A stretch of 64,000 nt of DNA from assembly GCA_001972305.1 (NCBI GenBank), contig BDDD01003321.1:1-64000 (forward strand), in the 5' to 3' direction. Positions 19,718 to 32,149 of the stretch are shown here, one piece after another. The notes under the pieces are model-generated. The model had not been told where the DNA came from. It ran no database searches and saw nothing but the letters and a program-made list of their open reading frames with translations. The DNA is from Cephalotus follicularis. Its lineage: Eukaryota; Streptophyta; Magnoliopsida; Oxalidales; Cephalotaceae. Each line of letters starts with the position of its first letter. Within the stretch, counting starts at the first letter, position 1. Position numbers and translations under genes: made by a program.

Positions 19718-22700
19718 TGACACGCTCCGTTCCCGAGCACCCCCGCCTGAGGATGACCGTGCCAGGTGGAAGGATCCCTCACCTAGATCCCTAACCAACA
19801 CCAACAACAACAAGGCTAACTCTAAGGCCGGGGCAGGCGTTAATAGTGCACTGCCGAGGAGAGACGCGCTCCCCAGGCCCAACGCTACCAAGGCATAAAA
19901 ACAAGAAATGCCCAAGCGGGAAGGAGGAAGGAAGGAAAGATAAAACTGTAAAAGAACCCTCACTTAAAACCATTCCTCAAAACTCAACGTTTAACTAAAA
20001 GAAACACACACAACACCCACTCAGAAAAATGCACCGTTTAACTAAAGGGATCAACGCACCACACCCACTACCCAAACGCACCATTCCACTAAGGGAACAT
20101 GCCAGGGAAGGGAGCCAGGGCAGAAAACGCAATACTAGGTCTTGCCTGGGGTCCCGGGCAGAGGATGCCAACACAACATAACGTAGCGCAAGCCAGGCCT
20201 GTGCCCCATCCTAAAACATGCCTTCCCAGGATGAACCATCCTCGGACATGTCCTCATTGGACGACAACACATAACAAAAACTAAGCCTGAGATCAGTACC
20301 AAGGACCCGGGGACCAACGCCAAGTGCATAGGATGACTACTCGAGCTCCCACAAACGCTCAAACTACCCCAAGGAGATAGAATCTCACCCTGGTCAGGTG
20401 CCCAGGGGATCCACCAAGGCTCACCCATCCAAAACATCTCCAAGGACTGAACTGGTCCGAGGTCGGGAGGTCGGGCAAAACTAAAGAAAACTACGTACCT
20501 CCACATAACGCCTACGGCAAGCCTGGGGAAAACGCCCGAGAACGCCACCAAACCCCAGGTTAGGGTAAACCAACCCGAGCTACAAAGTCAACCTAAGGTT
20601 TGACCAACCCTGATCAAGCCACCGCTGTTCCCCCGGCATCTCTGCAGAGGTACCACGCACGAAAGGCCCGAGGAGAAACACTGCAGTTTCACCAAGGCCA
20701 GGGCTGGGAAGACCTGCTACCCTGCCCAAGGTCCCACAGCCCCCGAACTCACACGTCGCCCCCGCATACCCAAACACTAAGCAAAACAGCGCCAGGGCTG
20801 GGAAAACAGCACAAACAACAAAGTATATAAAACATGGGAAATGAATTATATACACGGTCCCGGGCAAATTGCCGAGGACGCCCAACATCCAAGAGCTTAT
20901 ACACATGTTACAGAGAAGGTTTTACAAGGCATGGATATAAACAAAACTATACAAAAACCCCATGAATGTCCCTAAATGCATGAAGGTGTCCGAGGCCTAG
21001 GAGCCATCCTAAGGTGCTGCGTCCAGCGTCTACCTTTCTCTACAAGCTGTCCTTAGTGGAACTCAAGTACAATGTTGCCCCGCTCCCTCTGCACACAAAA
21101 CTGAGAGGGGATTAGTCCAACTGACTAGTGAGTAAGATCGAAGAATATCCTGGGTGACCCACTCCGACCGGGGTGCCAAGAGTCAAGGTGAACGTGCCCT
21201 GCCCCAACTGAGCTGGGAATAACCCATCTCCCCTCTCAACGAAACAAGGCAGAGGTGAAAGTATACAGGGATATCAGTAACAAAGGAAAGTCCAAGGAGA
21301 CGTCAGAGCTACCAACTCCATGACTGACTTCAAGGAAAGAGAATAAACAACAGTTTATATATATAAATGAACATGCCAGGGATCCAAGGATCAACAAAAG
21401 ATCAACTCTAAGGATCAACAATGCTCAAGGGACTACTGGTACTGTATCAAACACAAGCACATACCACACACGCACATGCACAATCGACTCACACACTTCC
21501 ATAGCCAGAACCACCTCTGCAGCATACATAATAAACTCCGCTGACGTTCTATCAACGCATTCATGGGCTACAGGATTGAACACATCCCTCATATACACCG
21601 TATAGATACCCACTTCTAGAGCACCGCATAAACATCGGTTGAAGGGCTACGCAAGCACTCCTCCCATAAAAAATCATACATTGGCGCACCTTACCACATG
21701 AACCTCGCACGAGGGGCTACGCAAGCCCACCCCCGTCAACAATCACGAGCTCGGTACTACACTAGGTGAACCTCGATCAAGAAGCTACCTCATCGGCAAT
21801 CACATAGTGTTAATATCGTTCAAGGGGCCCGCGAATCATGGCTCAGCTCCACCCTTGATGAGATAACAGAGGAGAACCTCGGCTCAGAGGTAAGTGTATC
21901 ACCACTTAGACCATCTCGTGCCGGCAATCTCGTGCATAACCAAGTAACTAGCACCCAGTAACCAGTATTCAGGGACAACAACACATGATATCAATAAAGC
22001 ATGAATACTCAACAAGAAACAGGAAACAATAAGCTCAACCCAGGCAAAGCGGTATTCATATACAATATCAACGAGATGACAGGAGAAGAAGTCGTAGTCA
22101 AAGGTAATATCATGGAAAGGTATGAAATCAATAAACTCTCAGTTATCAATTGATAGAAAGAAAAACATCCCACTCACTAGTATCAACTGCTTTCTCAGCT
22201 AGCTCCCTTGTTGCACGGGGTCTGAGCCTAGATCTTCCTCTGCAAGTCCAACACACAACAACGCTTGGCTACCATGAACAACATCTCTGAAGCTATGCAA
22301 GAACCACATACAACCATGAAAACCAAGGCGAAGCTCTTCCTCAGCCTCAAATATCGTGCCTGCACCAACCATGCGATGCACCAAAACACACTGAGGAGGA
22401 CACTCACCTGCTAGACGTGTAAACGGGTGAAAGAAAGTTCCAACCTCAAACAGCACTCAAGCTTCAGAAGAAAGACAAAGAAGAAGATGAAAGATGAAAG
22501 CTCACTCTCCCAACTGTTTCTTCAGACGTGAAAGATGGATAAGACATCTGCCGAAACCAATAGCCAAACTTCTTAAGCAAGCTTTGCACATCTCCCAACA
22601 CCAACTAAACCTCTCATATAACTTAACCACACACATAAACCATTGGCAACTATAGGGCCTCCACCAAGCCCAAAGCCAACAAAACTTAACCAAGAAGGAG

Positions 22701-22792
22701 AAGCCCAAGCCAACCACAACCAAGGAGAAAAGAAAAGAAAATTTCCCCCTAGCCCAACATCAATTTATCCAAAATTAATGCGGGTCGTTAAA
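19718..22792 (-). mobile_element. L1: solo LTR of a gypsy element in S1 gag
   Basis: 3075 bases bounded by TGACACGC at the left (reverse complement of an LTR end GCGTGTCA) and gggtcgttaaa at the right (an LTR start like TGTAACGACCC with two changed bases). Target duplications tactt are perfect (19713-19717 and 22793-22797). Removing it restores the gag reading GHTSYTCWHRS, confirming the boundaries. It is more GC-rich than its surroundings, has no coding capacity, and has no GTCGAC array. No interior is present, so it formed by LTR-LTR recombination. Confidence 0.85.
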
Positions 22793-22797
22793 TACTT

Positions 22798-22919
22798 CAT
22801 ATACATGTTGGCATAGAAGTTACAATGTTAATGTTAAAAGGGTTTGGGTTCCAAAAGGAACTTTTACAACTAACCTAAAAGGACCCAAAGTTGTTTGGGT
22901 ACCAAAAACATCAACTTGA
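22798..22919 (+). pseudogene. S1 gag C-terminus
   Basis: Completes the second zinc knuckle (…SYTCWHRS), then VKRVWVPKGTF and KGPKVVWVPKTST before TGA at 22917-22919. It corresponds to the end of S2 gag. Confidence 0.85.
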
Positions 22920-22935
22920 TTTTGATTCCTTGTAG

Positions 22936-24075
22936 GAGCACTTGAATGCCAAAACCAATCAATGGTATATGGATAATGGATGCTCCAAACATATGACGGG
23001 TAACAAGAATCAATTCATTACCCTAAAGCTAAAAGACGGAGGACTTGTAACTTTTGGAGATAATGCGAAAGGGAAGATTGAAGGGGTTGGCACTATAGGT
23101 AAAAATTCCTCAACTTCTATTGATAATGTCTTGTTTGTTAGAGGACTCAAACATAACCTCCTTAACATAAGTCAATTATGTGATAAAGGTTATAGAGTTA
23201 CATTCGAAAAGACACATTGCATTGTAGTGAATGTTTTAGATAATTCGATCAAGTTCATTGGATATAGACAAGACAATGTTTATGTTGTTAATATAAAAGA
23301 CCTTGATTTTCAAAATGTTAAATGTCTTGTTTCTATGAAAAATGATAATAGTTGGTTATGGAATAGGAGATTAAGACATGCTAGTATGAATACTATTTCC
23401 AAAATTTTGAAACTTGATCTTGTTAAAGGCCTTCCCAAAATCTCTTTTGAAAAGGATAAAATTTGTGATGCTTGTCAAATGGGAAAGCAAACAAGAACAT
23501 CTTTTAAAACTAAAAATGTTATTTCTACAACTATGACATTAGAACTATTACACATGGACTTGTTTGGACCATCTAGAATTAGGAGCCTTGGTGGAAAACA
23601 ATTTGTTTTAGTAATTGTTGATGATTTTTCAATGTTGACTTGGACTTTATTTTTGACAAATAAAAGTGATGCCTTTAATGAATTTAAAATATTTTGTAAG
23701 AAAGTTCAAAATGAAAAGAACTCTACTATTAAGTATATTAGAAGTGATCATGGTAGAGAATTTGAAAATGTTGATTTTGAGACCTTTTGTAATGAAAATG
23801 GTTTTAATCATAATTTTTCAACCCCTAGAACTCCTCAACAAAATGGAGTTGTAGAAAGGAAAATTCGCACTTTACAAGAAATGGCTAGAACTATGTTATG
23901 TGAAAATAGTTTACCTAAATATTTTTGGGTTGAGGCTGTAAACACTGCATGCTATGTGTTGAATCGAATAACAATAAGGCTAATTCTCAAAAAGACTCCA
24001 TATGAATTATGGAGGTAGAGAAAGCCTAACATTAGTTACTTTCGAGCTTTTGGATGAAAGTGTTTTGTGCATAAC
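22936..24075 (+). pseudogene. S1 pol: protease end, GAG-pre-integrase and integrase core
   Basis: Frame opens after a TAG at 22933-22935, in the +1 frame relative to gag. Contains NQWYMDNGCSKHMTG, HNLLNISQLC, NVYVVNI, the zinc finger (LWNRRLRHA, with Arg where the family has HRRLGH; CDACQMG), the first catalytic Asp in LLHMDLFGP, the second in IRSDHGREFEN and Glu in TPQQNGVVERKIRTLQE. After YELWR there is a TAG, then RKPNISYFRAFG, a TGA, and KCFVHN, where T3 interrupts at 24076. The changed zinc-finger His would hurt function independently of the stops. Confidence 0.85.
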
Positions 24076-24272
24076 TGTAATAACCGCAATTTCAATTTGA
24101 TGTATATTGATCCAATTATTGAAATAAAATTTACATTTTAATTGAATTTTGTCCCAATATGATATTCTTCTGTGTGTATTTTATGATTGGAATGAATGGC
24201 AGTTCGTTTGGTGAAAACCGAACTTGTGAAACCCTAATTTCACTCTTGACAATCGGCTGACACAGAGGATCA

Positions 24273-24326
24273 GTCGACTGCCTGACTCGTGTAATGGACA
24301 GTCGACTGTTCCATGAATCCAGTCGA
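24273..24326. repeat. CAGTCGACTG motifs, T3 LTR cluster I
   Basis: Three perfect or near-perfect CAGTCGACTG palindromes, cores at 24273, 24301 and 24322 (steps 28 and 21), about 200 bases from the LTR start. The two neighbours cggctgac (24255) and tcgaca (24335) look like decayed members. Confidence 0.8.
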
Positions 24327-25367
24327 CTGTAAATTCGACAGAACATGTGTCTGTGCAGGTGTCAACTGAACTTGGGGCGTGGCATGCTTAAGGACGGGTG
24401 TCTGGGACATGCATAAACGGCCATGACATGCAAGGAGAGCCCTTGCATGTGCTCTACAACCTGCAAGCCTGCCACCTGCAAGAATCAAGAAAGAAAGATA
24501 AGAAAACATGTGCATGTAAGAGAGAGGGAAATGTGGGAAATGTTGGAGCAAATGGTCTCTGGCGAAATACAAACTCCAAAGCCTTTATATCAACTTCTAG
24601 CTCTGCTTGTGTGTGTTGTTAAACACTAAAAGAAGGAGGAATTGTTGAAGGATTACTTAGAGAACGTGCATTGGAAGGATTGGAGTTTGAAGCTCAAAGT
24701 AGGAGCTTGAAAGCTTGAACATCTCCTGGTAAGTTCAATTCAAACCCTCTGTGTTAATGTGATGTTGTAATCCAACAGCAAGTCATCTAGGAAGAATGCT
24801 TAATCTCTATTAACATGGTTATGATTAGCATGTTCTAGGATTGAATGGTTTTAAAATGGAATATAGCACTTGGTGCATGAAGGGATGTAATCTCTAATTG
24901 AATAGTAGGTTGTTGTTAGTTGCCATAAGCTACAGATTTCTTATGAAAATACGTACACATCTACTGTCCACTTGGGAGATAATGGATTGATGGAATTGAT
25001 AAGTGCATAATTGGGGTAAAAGAGAGTTAATGTAAAGCTTAATGAACAAATGGATTAAGCTACTGATTTGAATGGTTATAAATGTTACTGAACCAACTGA
25101 ACTGATGCATGCGCCTGTAACATGCATAGATTGAACCTACTGAGATAAAAGGATTGATTGGTGAAAGCTTGGAAAAGTATTTGGAAGCTTTAAAGAGAAA
25201 GATCATTGCAATTGATCTTGGGATAGCAAATTGAGGTAGGGGTAGTGTTATGTTTTGGAAGATATGATCATGCATGACATGTATGTTAATTTCTAATTGC
25301 ATTTGAGTTGATTTGGCATTGAATTGCACTGCACATAAACTGATCTGCCTGCATTTCTGGGTAAAAC

Positions 25368-25440
25368 CAGTCGACTGGCATAGAATGCAGTCGACTACTC
25401 AACCCCAACAGCCGACTGGTTCTTGAGGCAGTCGACTGTT
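25368..25440. repeat. CAGTCGACTG motifs, T3 LTR cluster II
   Basis: Cores at 25370, 25390, 25411 and 25431 with steps of 20, 21 and 20. About 1.3 kb from the LTR start. The third site reads gccga. Intervening bases are unrelated to each other. Confidence 0.85.
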
Positions 25441-26948
25441 CTGGGCTGGAACTGCATAATAATCACTGAATTGCTACTGTTTTGCATTGTGGATGATTTG
25501 TATATGTTACCAACATAATGCACATACTGTATGATGTTAGTTAACATCATTACCACTGATATTTCACTGATCGAAGGAATTATGTATTATATGCATAATT
25601 TATGACTTAAACACCATTTCAAGTGAAAGCTATGATTTACAAAATCTATTGATTTGATTAAAGTTATTGTATATACTACTTATGTTAGTATATATCTACT
25701 GTTTGGTGCTATTTAAACACCATTGTTACTGATATTTCAATGATTGATCGAACTAAGTACCACATGTACAAATTATGGTTTAAACATCATTTCCAAATGG
25801 GACTATTGATTACAAAACTACTGTTTTGATTAATGATACCGTGTATACTACTTATATTAGTATATACATAATGTTTGGTGCTATTAACTCCACTACTACT
25901 GATATTTTAAAGATTGAAACCGTTGATGGGACTTGAACCCAAAATTATAATAACTTACTATCCTTTTCAAAGAGAGGTTTTAAACTACTGTTTTCCTCCA
26001 CATGAGAGGTACCGACTGTTTTGTTTCCAAATTGGAAACCACTACTGTACTGATATCGTTTCCTCACATGAGATGCACGATTACTGAACTGTTATATGTT
26101 CTAAAGAAAACATTCGATAATGCATATAAATTATATATGTAATATTACTACTGATTGTACTGATTGAATTGATTGTCTATGCTTACTGCCGTAGTTCGGT
26201 GATGGAGGTTATCACTGGCTATGGATGTGATTCTGGGTGCCAGGAGTTGGCCAGAGTATCACCTACTGTCTGCAATTGCAGAATTACTGTTAAACTACCC
26301 GCCAATGCCGGTAGTAACTGATACCTTTTCTATCATTCTCGGAGTGTAGGGTGATAGTTAGGTGGTGCACAGTTGGGGGCTAGGAGTTAGCGACATGTGA
26401 CACCCAAACGACTGAATGAATTGATTGTACCCTTGTGCGGTATCTTTGCATATGTACTGTTCATGGCCAATTGGCTTGATTGCTTATATATATTGGCACA
26501 CTGAAATGATATTTTGATATAAACTGTCATACATATTGCATTCATATAATCCTCAGCATACATTATCTTCCTGCTTAGCCAAGTGAGGACAACGGCTAAC
26601 CCCTACCATTACAGATTGAGCAAGGACATTTGGAGTCTGCTGCCGAAGCTTGGAGAGCTTCTTCTGTTTATCGTTTAAGGTTGTTATTTATCTTAAATAC
26701 TGTAATGAACGAACGAATCATGCCTCGTTTTACTGTTTTATTCCTTATGATAAGGATAATTTTGACTTGTAACCGCACGTAGTTTGGGATGCGTGCGAAG
26801 GCTTGTATTTTTATATATTCTGGCTTATTGACTGCTTCCGCATACTGTTATATATTACTAAATGACATGCTGGAATGTATGTTTAATACTGATATCGCCA
26901 TATATGCTCGTCTTAACGAATGTACCGAAATAGCGGGGTGTGACAGCA

Positions 26949-26960
26949 TGGTATCAGAGC
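26949..26960 (+). other. T3 primer-binding site (initiator Met tRNA)
   Basis: TGGTATCAGAGC three bases after the LTR end GTGTGACA. Standard for Tekay/Del chromoviruses. Confidence 0.9.
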
Positions 26961-27047
26961 ATATTCCATATATGCTAGCTGGGATGAGTTTCTCAGAAAT
27001 TAATGAAATGTTTCCTAATGATTTTGTCATTCCATATAGGAAACTAA

Positions 27048-28796
27048 ATGGATCCAAGAAGAGGACGGAGGGGAAGGCGTAGAGCCAACGACGGATTCAA
27101 TGCTCCGCCCGTACCCGAAAACTTTCCGCAAATGAATGAAGGAATGAACGTTCCTCCAGTCCATGAGGAGCGGAGTAATTTTGATAACTTAGCTGATCTC
27201 TTCCGACAGCAAATGCAATCAAATGCAGCAAACATGGAGCAGATCTGACAGATGTATGAAGCTAACCAGGCATATCAACCAGCACCGGATGCTTGTCTTG
27301 CAGGTGGATTTGGCCGAGATCTGGAGCGGTTCATGCGGCAGAATCCTCCGACCTTTAATGGTGAACTAAATGCCACTGCTGCTGGGAGATGGATTAGAGA
27401 TCTGGAGAAGATATTTACTGCTCTAGACTGTACTGATGAGCAGAAGCTCAGTTTTGCTGTGTACCGCCTGTGGGGCGAAGCTACGTACTGATGGGAGAGA
27501 ACAGAAGCTAAATGGGAATCCCGTGGACTCAATAGAACTTGGGACAGATTTCAGTCCGAGTTTCTGAATGCTTATGTAGCGCAGATAGAGCGTGATAGAT
27601 GGGAGACAGAGCTGATGGAGCTACGTCAAGGAGACATGACGGTAGCTCAGTACCAGACCATATTTATAGAGCTGGCCAGACACACGCCTTATCTAGTAGA
27701 GGGAGAGTCACGGTTGATCCAGAGGTTCCTAAAAGGCCTTCGACCTGATATCAGATCCAAACTATTGGCGCTGCAGCTTACATCTTTTGTTGAAGTTGCT
27801 AAGAGGGCGATGATTCTTGAGGAAGATGCTAATGAGAGGAGGACAGAACGGTCTCGAGCTACTCAGTCGAGGGCCGTACAGTCGCAAGGGCAGGGAAGCA
27901 ATAACCCTGTTAGGTCAAACAAGTCTGAAAACAGTGGGCAAGGTAGTTCTCGACGCAACCGATCAAGGACACCTGGCCGGAACAGTCAGCAGAATGCCAG
28001 TGGATGTACCTTTTGCGGCCGTCAGAATCATGATGAGGCCGAATGCTGGAAGAGAATGGGAAAGTGTTTGAGATGTGGCTCTCAAGATCACATGCTGGGT
28101 AACTGTCCAAAGATGAGGGATCACGCACGCAACCAACAGGGGAGTGCTGGTGCGAGTGGTAGTGCTGCGGCAGCTCAACCGCAGAGGGATACCGGAAAGG
28201 GGATCATGAAAGGTAGGGTCTACACCTTATCTAAAGATGATGTGCCAGAATCTACTACTGTTGTGGGAGGTACCATTTACATATCTGGCATATTAGCACA
28301 TGTGTTGATTGACCCTGGTGCAACACATTCTTTTATTGCATCTAGTTTTGCTCGCAAGTTGCATGGTGTTACATCTAGACTGCCATATGTGTTAGAGGTG
28401 AGTACTCCTGCGGGTACTTGTCTCCTATCTGACACTGTTATGAATGACTGTGAAATCGTGTTAGCCGGGATTGAATTGTCCGCTGACTTGATTGTGTTAT
28501 CCATCCGGGAGTTTGACGTAATCTTGGGGATGGACTGGTTATATGCTCATCATGCTTGTGTTGATTGCTACAACAAGATGATGACCTTCTATCTGCAAGA
28601 TGGAACGGAGTGCAAGTTTATCGGAGAGAAGAATGTTACTACTCCGATTATCTCATATACCCGAGCACAGAAGTATCTTAAGCAAGGGTGTGAAGGCTAT
28701 TTGGCGTATGTGATTGATCATACGAAAGGTACGCCTAGTATGGAGCAAGTTCCAGTTATATGTGATTTTCCTGATGTATTTCCAGATGTTCTCACT
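27048..28796 (+). pseudogene. T3 gag and protease
   Basis: One frame from ATG at 27048 (MDPRRGRRGRRR) with TGA stops at 27246 and 27489 and a TAA at 28797. Gag has FRQQMQSNAANMEQ, the capsid block NPPTFNGELNATAAGRWI, and SEFLNAYV through GLRPDIRSKL. A Ser/Arg/Gln-rich linker leads to two knuckle-like motifs: CTFCGRQNHDEAEC and CLRCGSQDHMLGNC. Protease has the catalytic block HVLIDPGATHSFI and DFDVILGMDWL. The TGA at 27246 fits CGA-to-TGA and that at 27489 fits TGG-to-TGA, both typical of deamination of methylated cytosine. Apart from the stops the frame is whole. Confidence 0.9.
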
Positions 28797-28799
28797 TAA

Positions 28800-30646
28800 C
28801 TACCACCGGAGAGAGATATTGAGTTCAGTATTGAGCTACAACCTGGGACTGCTCCGATATCCAAAGCATCTTACCGAATGGCTCCTGCCGAACTGAAGGA
28901 GTTGAAAGTTCAACTGCAGGACTATCTTGACAAAGGTTTCATCAGATCGAGTGTATCACCATGGGGAGCACCGGTCCTATTTGTGAAGAAGAAGGATGGG
29001 TCAATGCGTCTGTGCATTGACTATAGACTGCTAAATCAAGTGACGGTCAAGAACAAATATCCTCTGCCACACATTGAGGAATTGTTCGACCAGTTGCAAG
29101 GTTCGACCGTATTCTCAAAGCTTGACCTAAGAACAGGCTATCATCAGTTGAGGATCCGAGAAGGTGATGTGGAGAAAACCGCGTTCCGAACCAGATATGG
29201 GCACTACGAGTTTCTGATATTTCCATTTGGTTTGACGAATGCACCTGCAGCCTTTATGTGCCTGATGAACAGAGTGCTCCAACCTTATCTTGATCAGTTT
29301 GTTGTGATATTTTTAGATGACATCTTGATCTACTCAGAGAGTGTTGAGGAACACATGCAGCACTTGCAGATCGTGTTGCAGATTCTACGGAAGGAACAGT
29401 TGTATGCCAAATTCAGCAAGTGCGAATTTTGGCTGGATCATGTGACATTCCTAGGTCACATAGTATCGAGTGATGGATTGTCAGTGGATCCTTCGAAGAT
29501 AGAAAGCATTGTTGATTGGCCCCAACCGAGGAACGTTACGGAGGTGCGTAGTTTCTTGGGATTGGCTGGCTATTATCGCAGATTTATCGAGGGATTCTCG
29601 AAACTTGCTACACCACTGACACAGTTGACACAGAAGAAGTCCAGCTTTGTGTGGGACGATTATTGTGAGGCAAGTTTCCAGGAATTGAAGAGTCGGTTGA
29701 TTTCGGCTCCAGTGTTGGCATTACCTGAAGGTAATGAGGGGTTTACTGTCTATTCTGATGCTTTTGGGAAAGGATTGGGATGCGTTCTGATGCAACATGG
29801 AAGGGTAATTGCATACGCATCAAGGAAGCTAAAACTGTACGAGGAGAACTATCCCGTACATGATCTGGAACTGGCAGCCATAGTGTTTGCTTTGCAGAAA
29901 TGGAGGCACTACCTCTATGGGGCTCAGTTTGAAATATATACTGACCACAAGAGCTTAAAATACTTGTTTTCCCAGAAGGAGCTCAACATGAGACAGAGAC
30001 GATGGGTGGAGTTCTTCAATGACTACAACTGTAATATCCAGTACCACCCGGGGAAAGCAAATGTAGTAGCTGATGCGCTGAGTCGTAAGGCGATGATTGC
30101 TGGAGCTATGGTCTCACAGTGGAACCTATTGGAGGAATTTCAGAGGTGGAACCCGTTCATGGTTTCCCGAGGAGTGATTGTGGCAAGTATGAGACCACGA
30201 CCGGAACTCCTCGAGTGTATTTTGACTGCTCAGTATAGTGATGCTGATTTGTGGAGTATTCGTGAGAACCTTGACACTGATTCTGAGTTCTCCGTACATA
30301 CTGATGGCATACTGAGGTTCCGGGGAAGGATTTGTATTCCGAATGATGAGAGTATCAAGAGTGAGCTACTGCAACAAGCTCACAAATCGAGGTACAGTGT
30401 TCACCCAGGAAGTTCCAAGATGTGGCACGACCTCAAAAAGAACTACTGGTGGAGCGGTATGAAGAGAGAGATTGCCGAATATGTAGCACGATGTTTGACC
30501 TGTCAGAGAGTGAAGGCTGAACATCAGAAACCTGCGGGACTGCTACAATCGCTACCAGTAGTGGAATGGAAATGGGAACACATGACCATGGACTTTGTGT
30601 CAGGATTGCCGAGGTCACGAAACCAGCATGAGGCAGTATGGGTTGT
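28800..30646 (+). pseudogene. T3 pol: reverse transcriptase, RNase H, start of integrase
   Basis: In frame with gag after the TAA at 28797. RT runs [58 protein letters not shown], active site FLDDILIYS, and [14 protein letters not shown]. RNase H has [32 protein letters not shown] and [10 protein letters not shown]. Integrase has the HHCC finger ([15 protein letters not shown] with CLTC), then [18 protein letters not shown] with the first catalytic Asp, and ends at AVWVV. From that point the codons ([12 protein letters not shown]) belong to S1. The 687-codon open stretch to 30941 is therefore a chimera plus a little LTR sequence. Confidence 0.9.
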
Positions 30647-30836
30647 TAGAGACCATCCTAGTGATGCAATCATAGGTAACCCTTCTAGAGGTGTAACTAC
30701 TAGGCCATCATACAATGCGTGTAACTATTTAGCTTTTCTTTCACAAATTGAGCCTAAAAATATAAATGAGGCTGAAGTTGATGAAATTTGGATTATAGCT
30801 ATTCAAGAAGAGCTAAATCAGTTTAAACGTAACAAT
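30647..30836 (+). pseudogene. S1 pol linker between integrase and RT
   Basis: Copia sequence [35 protein letters not shown] and [11 protein letters not shown], matching S2 13330-13480. The reading resumes across T3s at 50739 with WEPVARPND, giving NNVWEPVARP as in the family. The flanking gtatg (30837-30841) is the T3s target duplication. Confidence 0.85.
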
Positions 30837-32149
30837 GTATGTGTCATACCCCATTTTTCAAAGACAACATATATGGAGATATCAGTTATAATAATAATCC
30901 AGCATTCAACATTAAATCAAATTTTATTAAACAAAAGCTGAAGCATTCCATAACCGGATTATCCAAATTATCTGCACGTAGCCCATAATACGTGCTTATA
31001 CAAATCAAAATAAGTATTCTTTTACATATTGGAAATGTAAAAACAACAACGGAGCATGATTATTACTGTAACGCCCCTAAATTTCATAAATAATTATTAT
31101 CAAATTGGTGCGTGTACAATCGTAAATAAAACGGATAGATACCCGGAGTAATAAAAAGGCATTAGGTATTGAAGCCGTAATTACGTTGCCCAAAACGGTA
31201 AATAAAACTTATTTTTAATGCGCGACAACAAATCTCAATGTTCGCATTATTATTATGGTTATTTTTGTAGCCGTTTGGATAGTTTATATCGCGATTCACG
31301 AAAAAATCGGGACCCAAACCGTGGTATTCTGTTAGTAAATACTAAAGAGGAAGCAAAATTAATAGAGGAGAAGGGAGAGGAAACGGGCGCATCACGCACC
31401 CGTGCAAAAGAAATAAGCAGGAGATAGACGCGCGCGAGAGAAAGAGAAGTAACAGGAGAAACAGCGGAAGAGAAAGGGGGAGAGAGCGCTGGAGATGACG
31501 CCGGAGCCAACCACCTGACCGGGAGAGCACAGTGGTCAACCCAGTTCCTCCAGCCGACGGTAACTTCTCCTTTCCTCTTCTCTTTTCCTTCATTTTTCCC
31601 TTCTCTTTCCCCGGCGTTTTCGCCTCTGTCGTGCATTTTTGAGGCCAATAGCGTCGCGGATGGAGGGGGTTTTCATCTAGCAGGCCCATTCTGTCCATTT
31701 TGACCACTGTTGAGGCGTGGTTCGGCTAGAATCGGCCAGAATTAGTGGACCGAGTCAACTCAAGGAGTCGACTCACGGCCGCCTGAGACCATACTTTTGG
31801 CGCCGAGTCTCGGCGAGTCTTGTGAAGGGATGTGTATAACTGGTGAATGTGTGGCATTTTTGGGTGGCGATCGGACCTGTTGAGGTCTGCGAGATGACTC
31901 AGTGAGTCGTAACTCACTACCGGCCGTGGCGCGGCGTTCGGCCCCGATTCACGGCGAGTTTTGAGCAGTTTTGTGTAGACCGTTTGATATGGAACCCGTT
32001 TATGGGTGTTTCACAAGCTAGATGACTTTGCCGGAATCCAGCCGGCATTTCGGTGACGGCAATGTTTTGTGTGTCGAGCATAATGGAAATGTGATGTATG
32101 TGCAGTATGTGAGTGGCAATTGGATTTGGCAGTGAGGAACTGATCAATC

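Larger units (their letters stand above)
24076..26945 (+). repeat. T3 5' LTR (2870 bp)
   Basis: TGTAATAACCGC to GGGTGTGACA. Same family as the solo LTR T3s on the other strand. Motif cluster I has CAGTCGACTG cores at 24273, 24301 and 24322; cluster II has cores at 25370, 25390, 25411 and 25431. A TATA-like tatatata lies near 26484 and the shared Tekay box (gtgaggacaacggctaaccc) at about 26584-26603. Confidence 0.9.
24076..30646 (+). mobile_element. T3: Tekay-type gypsy element, 3' end deleted
   Basis: Plus strand. The 5' LTR starts TGTAATAACCGC at 24076, inside S1 integrase, after a presumed target sequence ataac (24071-24075). LTR 2870 bp, initiator-Met primer site, gag-protease-RT-RNase H-integrase start in one frame with three stops. 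At about 30646 the integrase stops after its first catalytic Asp block and is fused to S1 pol linker sequence. The T3 3' LTR, the rest of integrase and about 80-100 codons of S1 integrase are missing, so one deletion removed the right end of T3 together with S1 sequence. Confidence 0.9.

Noticed and set aside
19718..19794. C-terminal extension of S1 gag
   Set aside because: Falls inside the solo LTR L1. Gag resumes at 22798 after the target duplication.
20135..20906. Open frames of 108-138 codons on the minus strand
   Set aside because: Inside the L1 solo LTR, with no recognisable domain and GC-rich composition that lengthens chance frames.
30647..30941. Continuation of T3 pol as a real gypsy protein
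   Set aside because: The codons after AVWVV are copia linker sequence, and those after 30842 are T3s LTR sequence.
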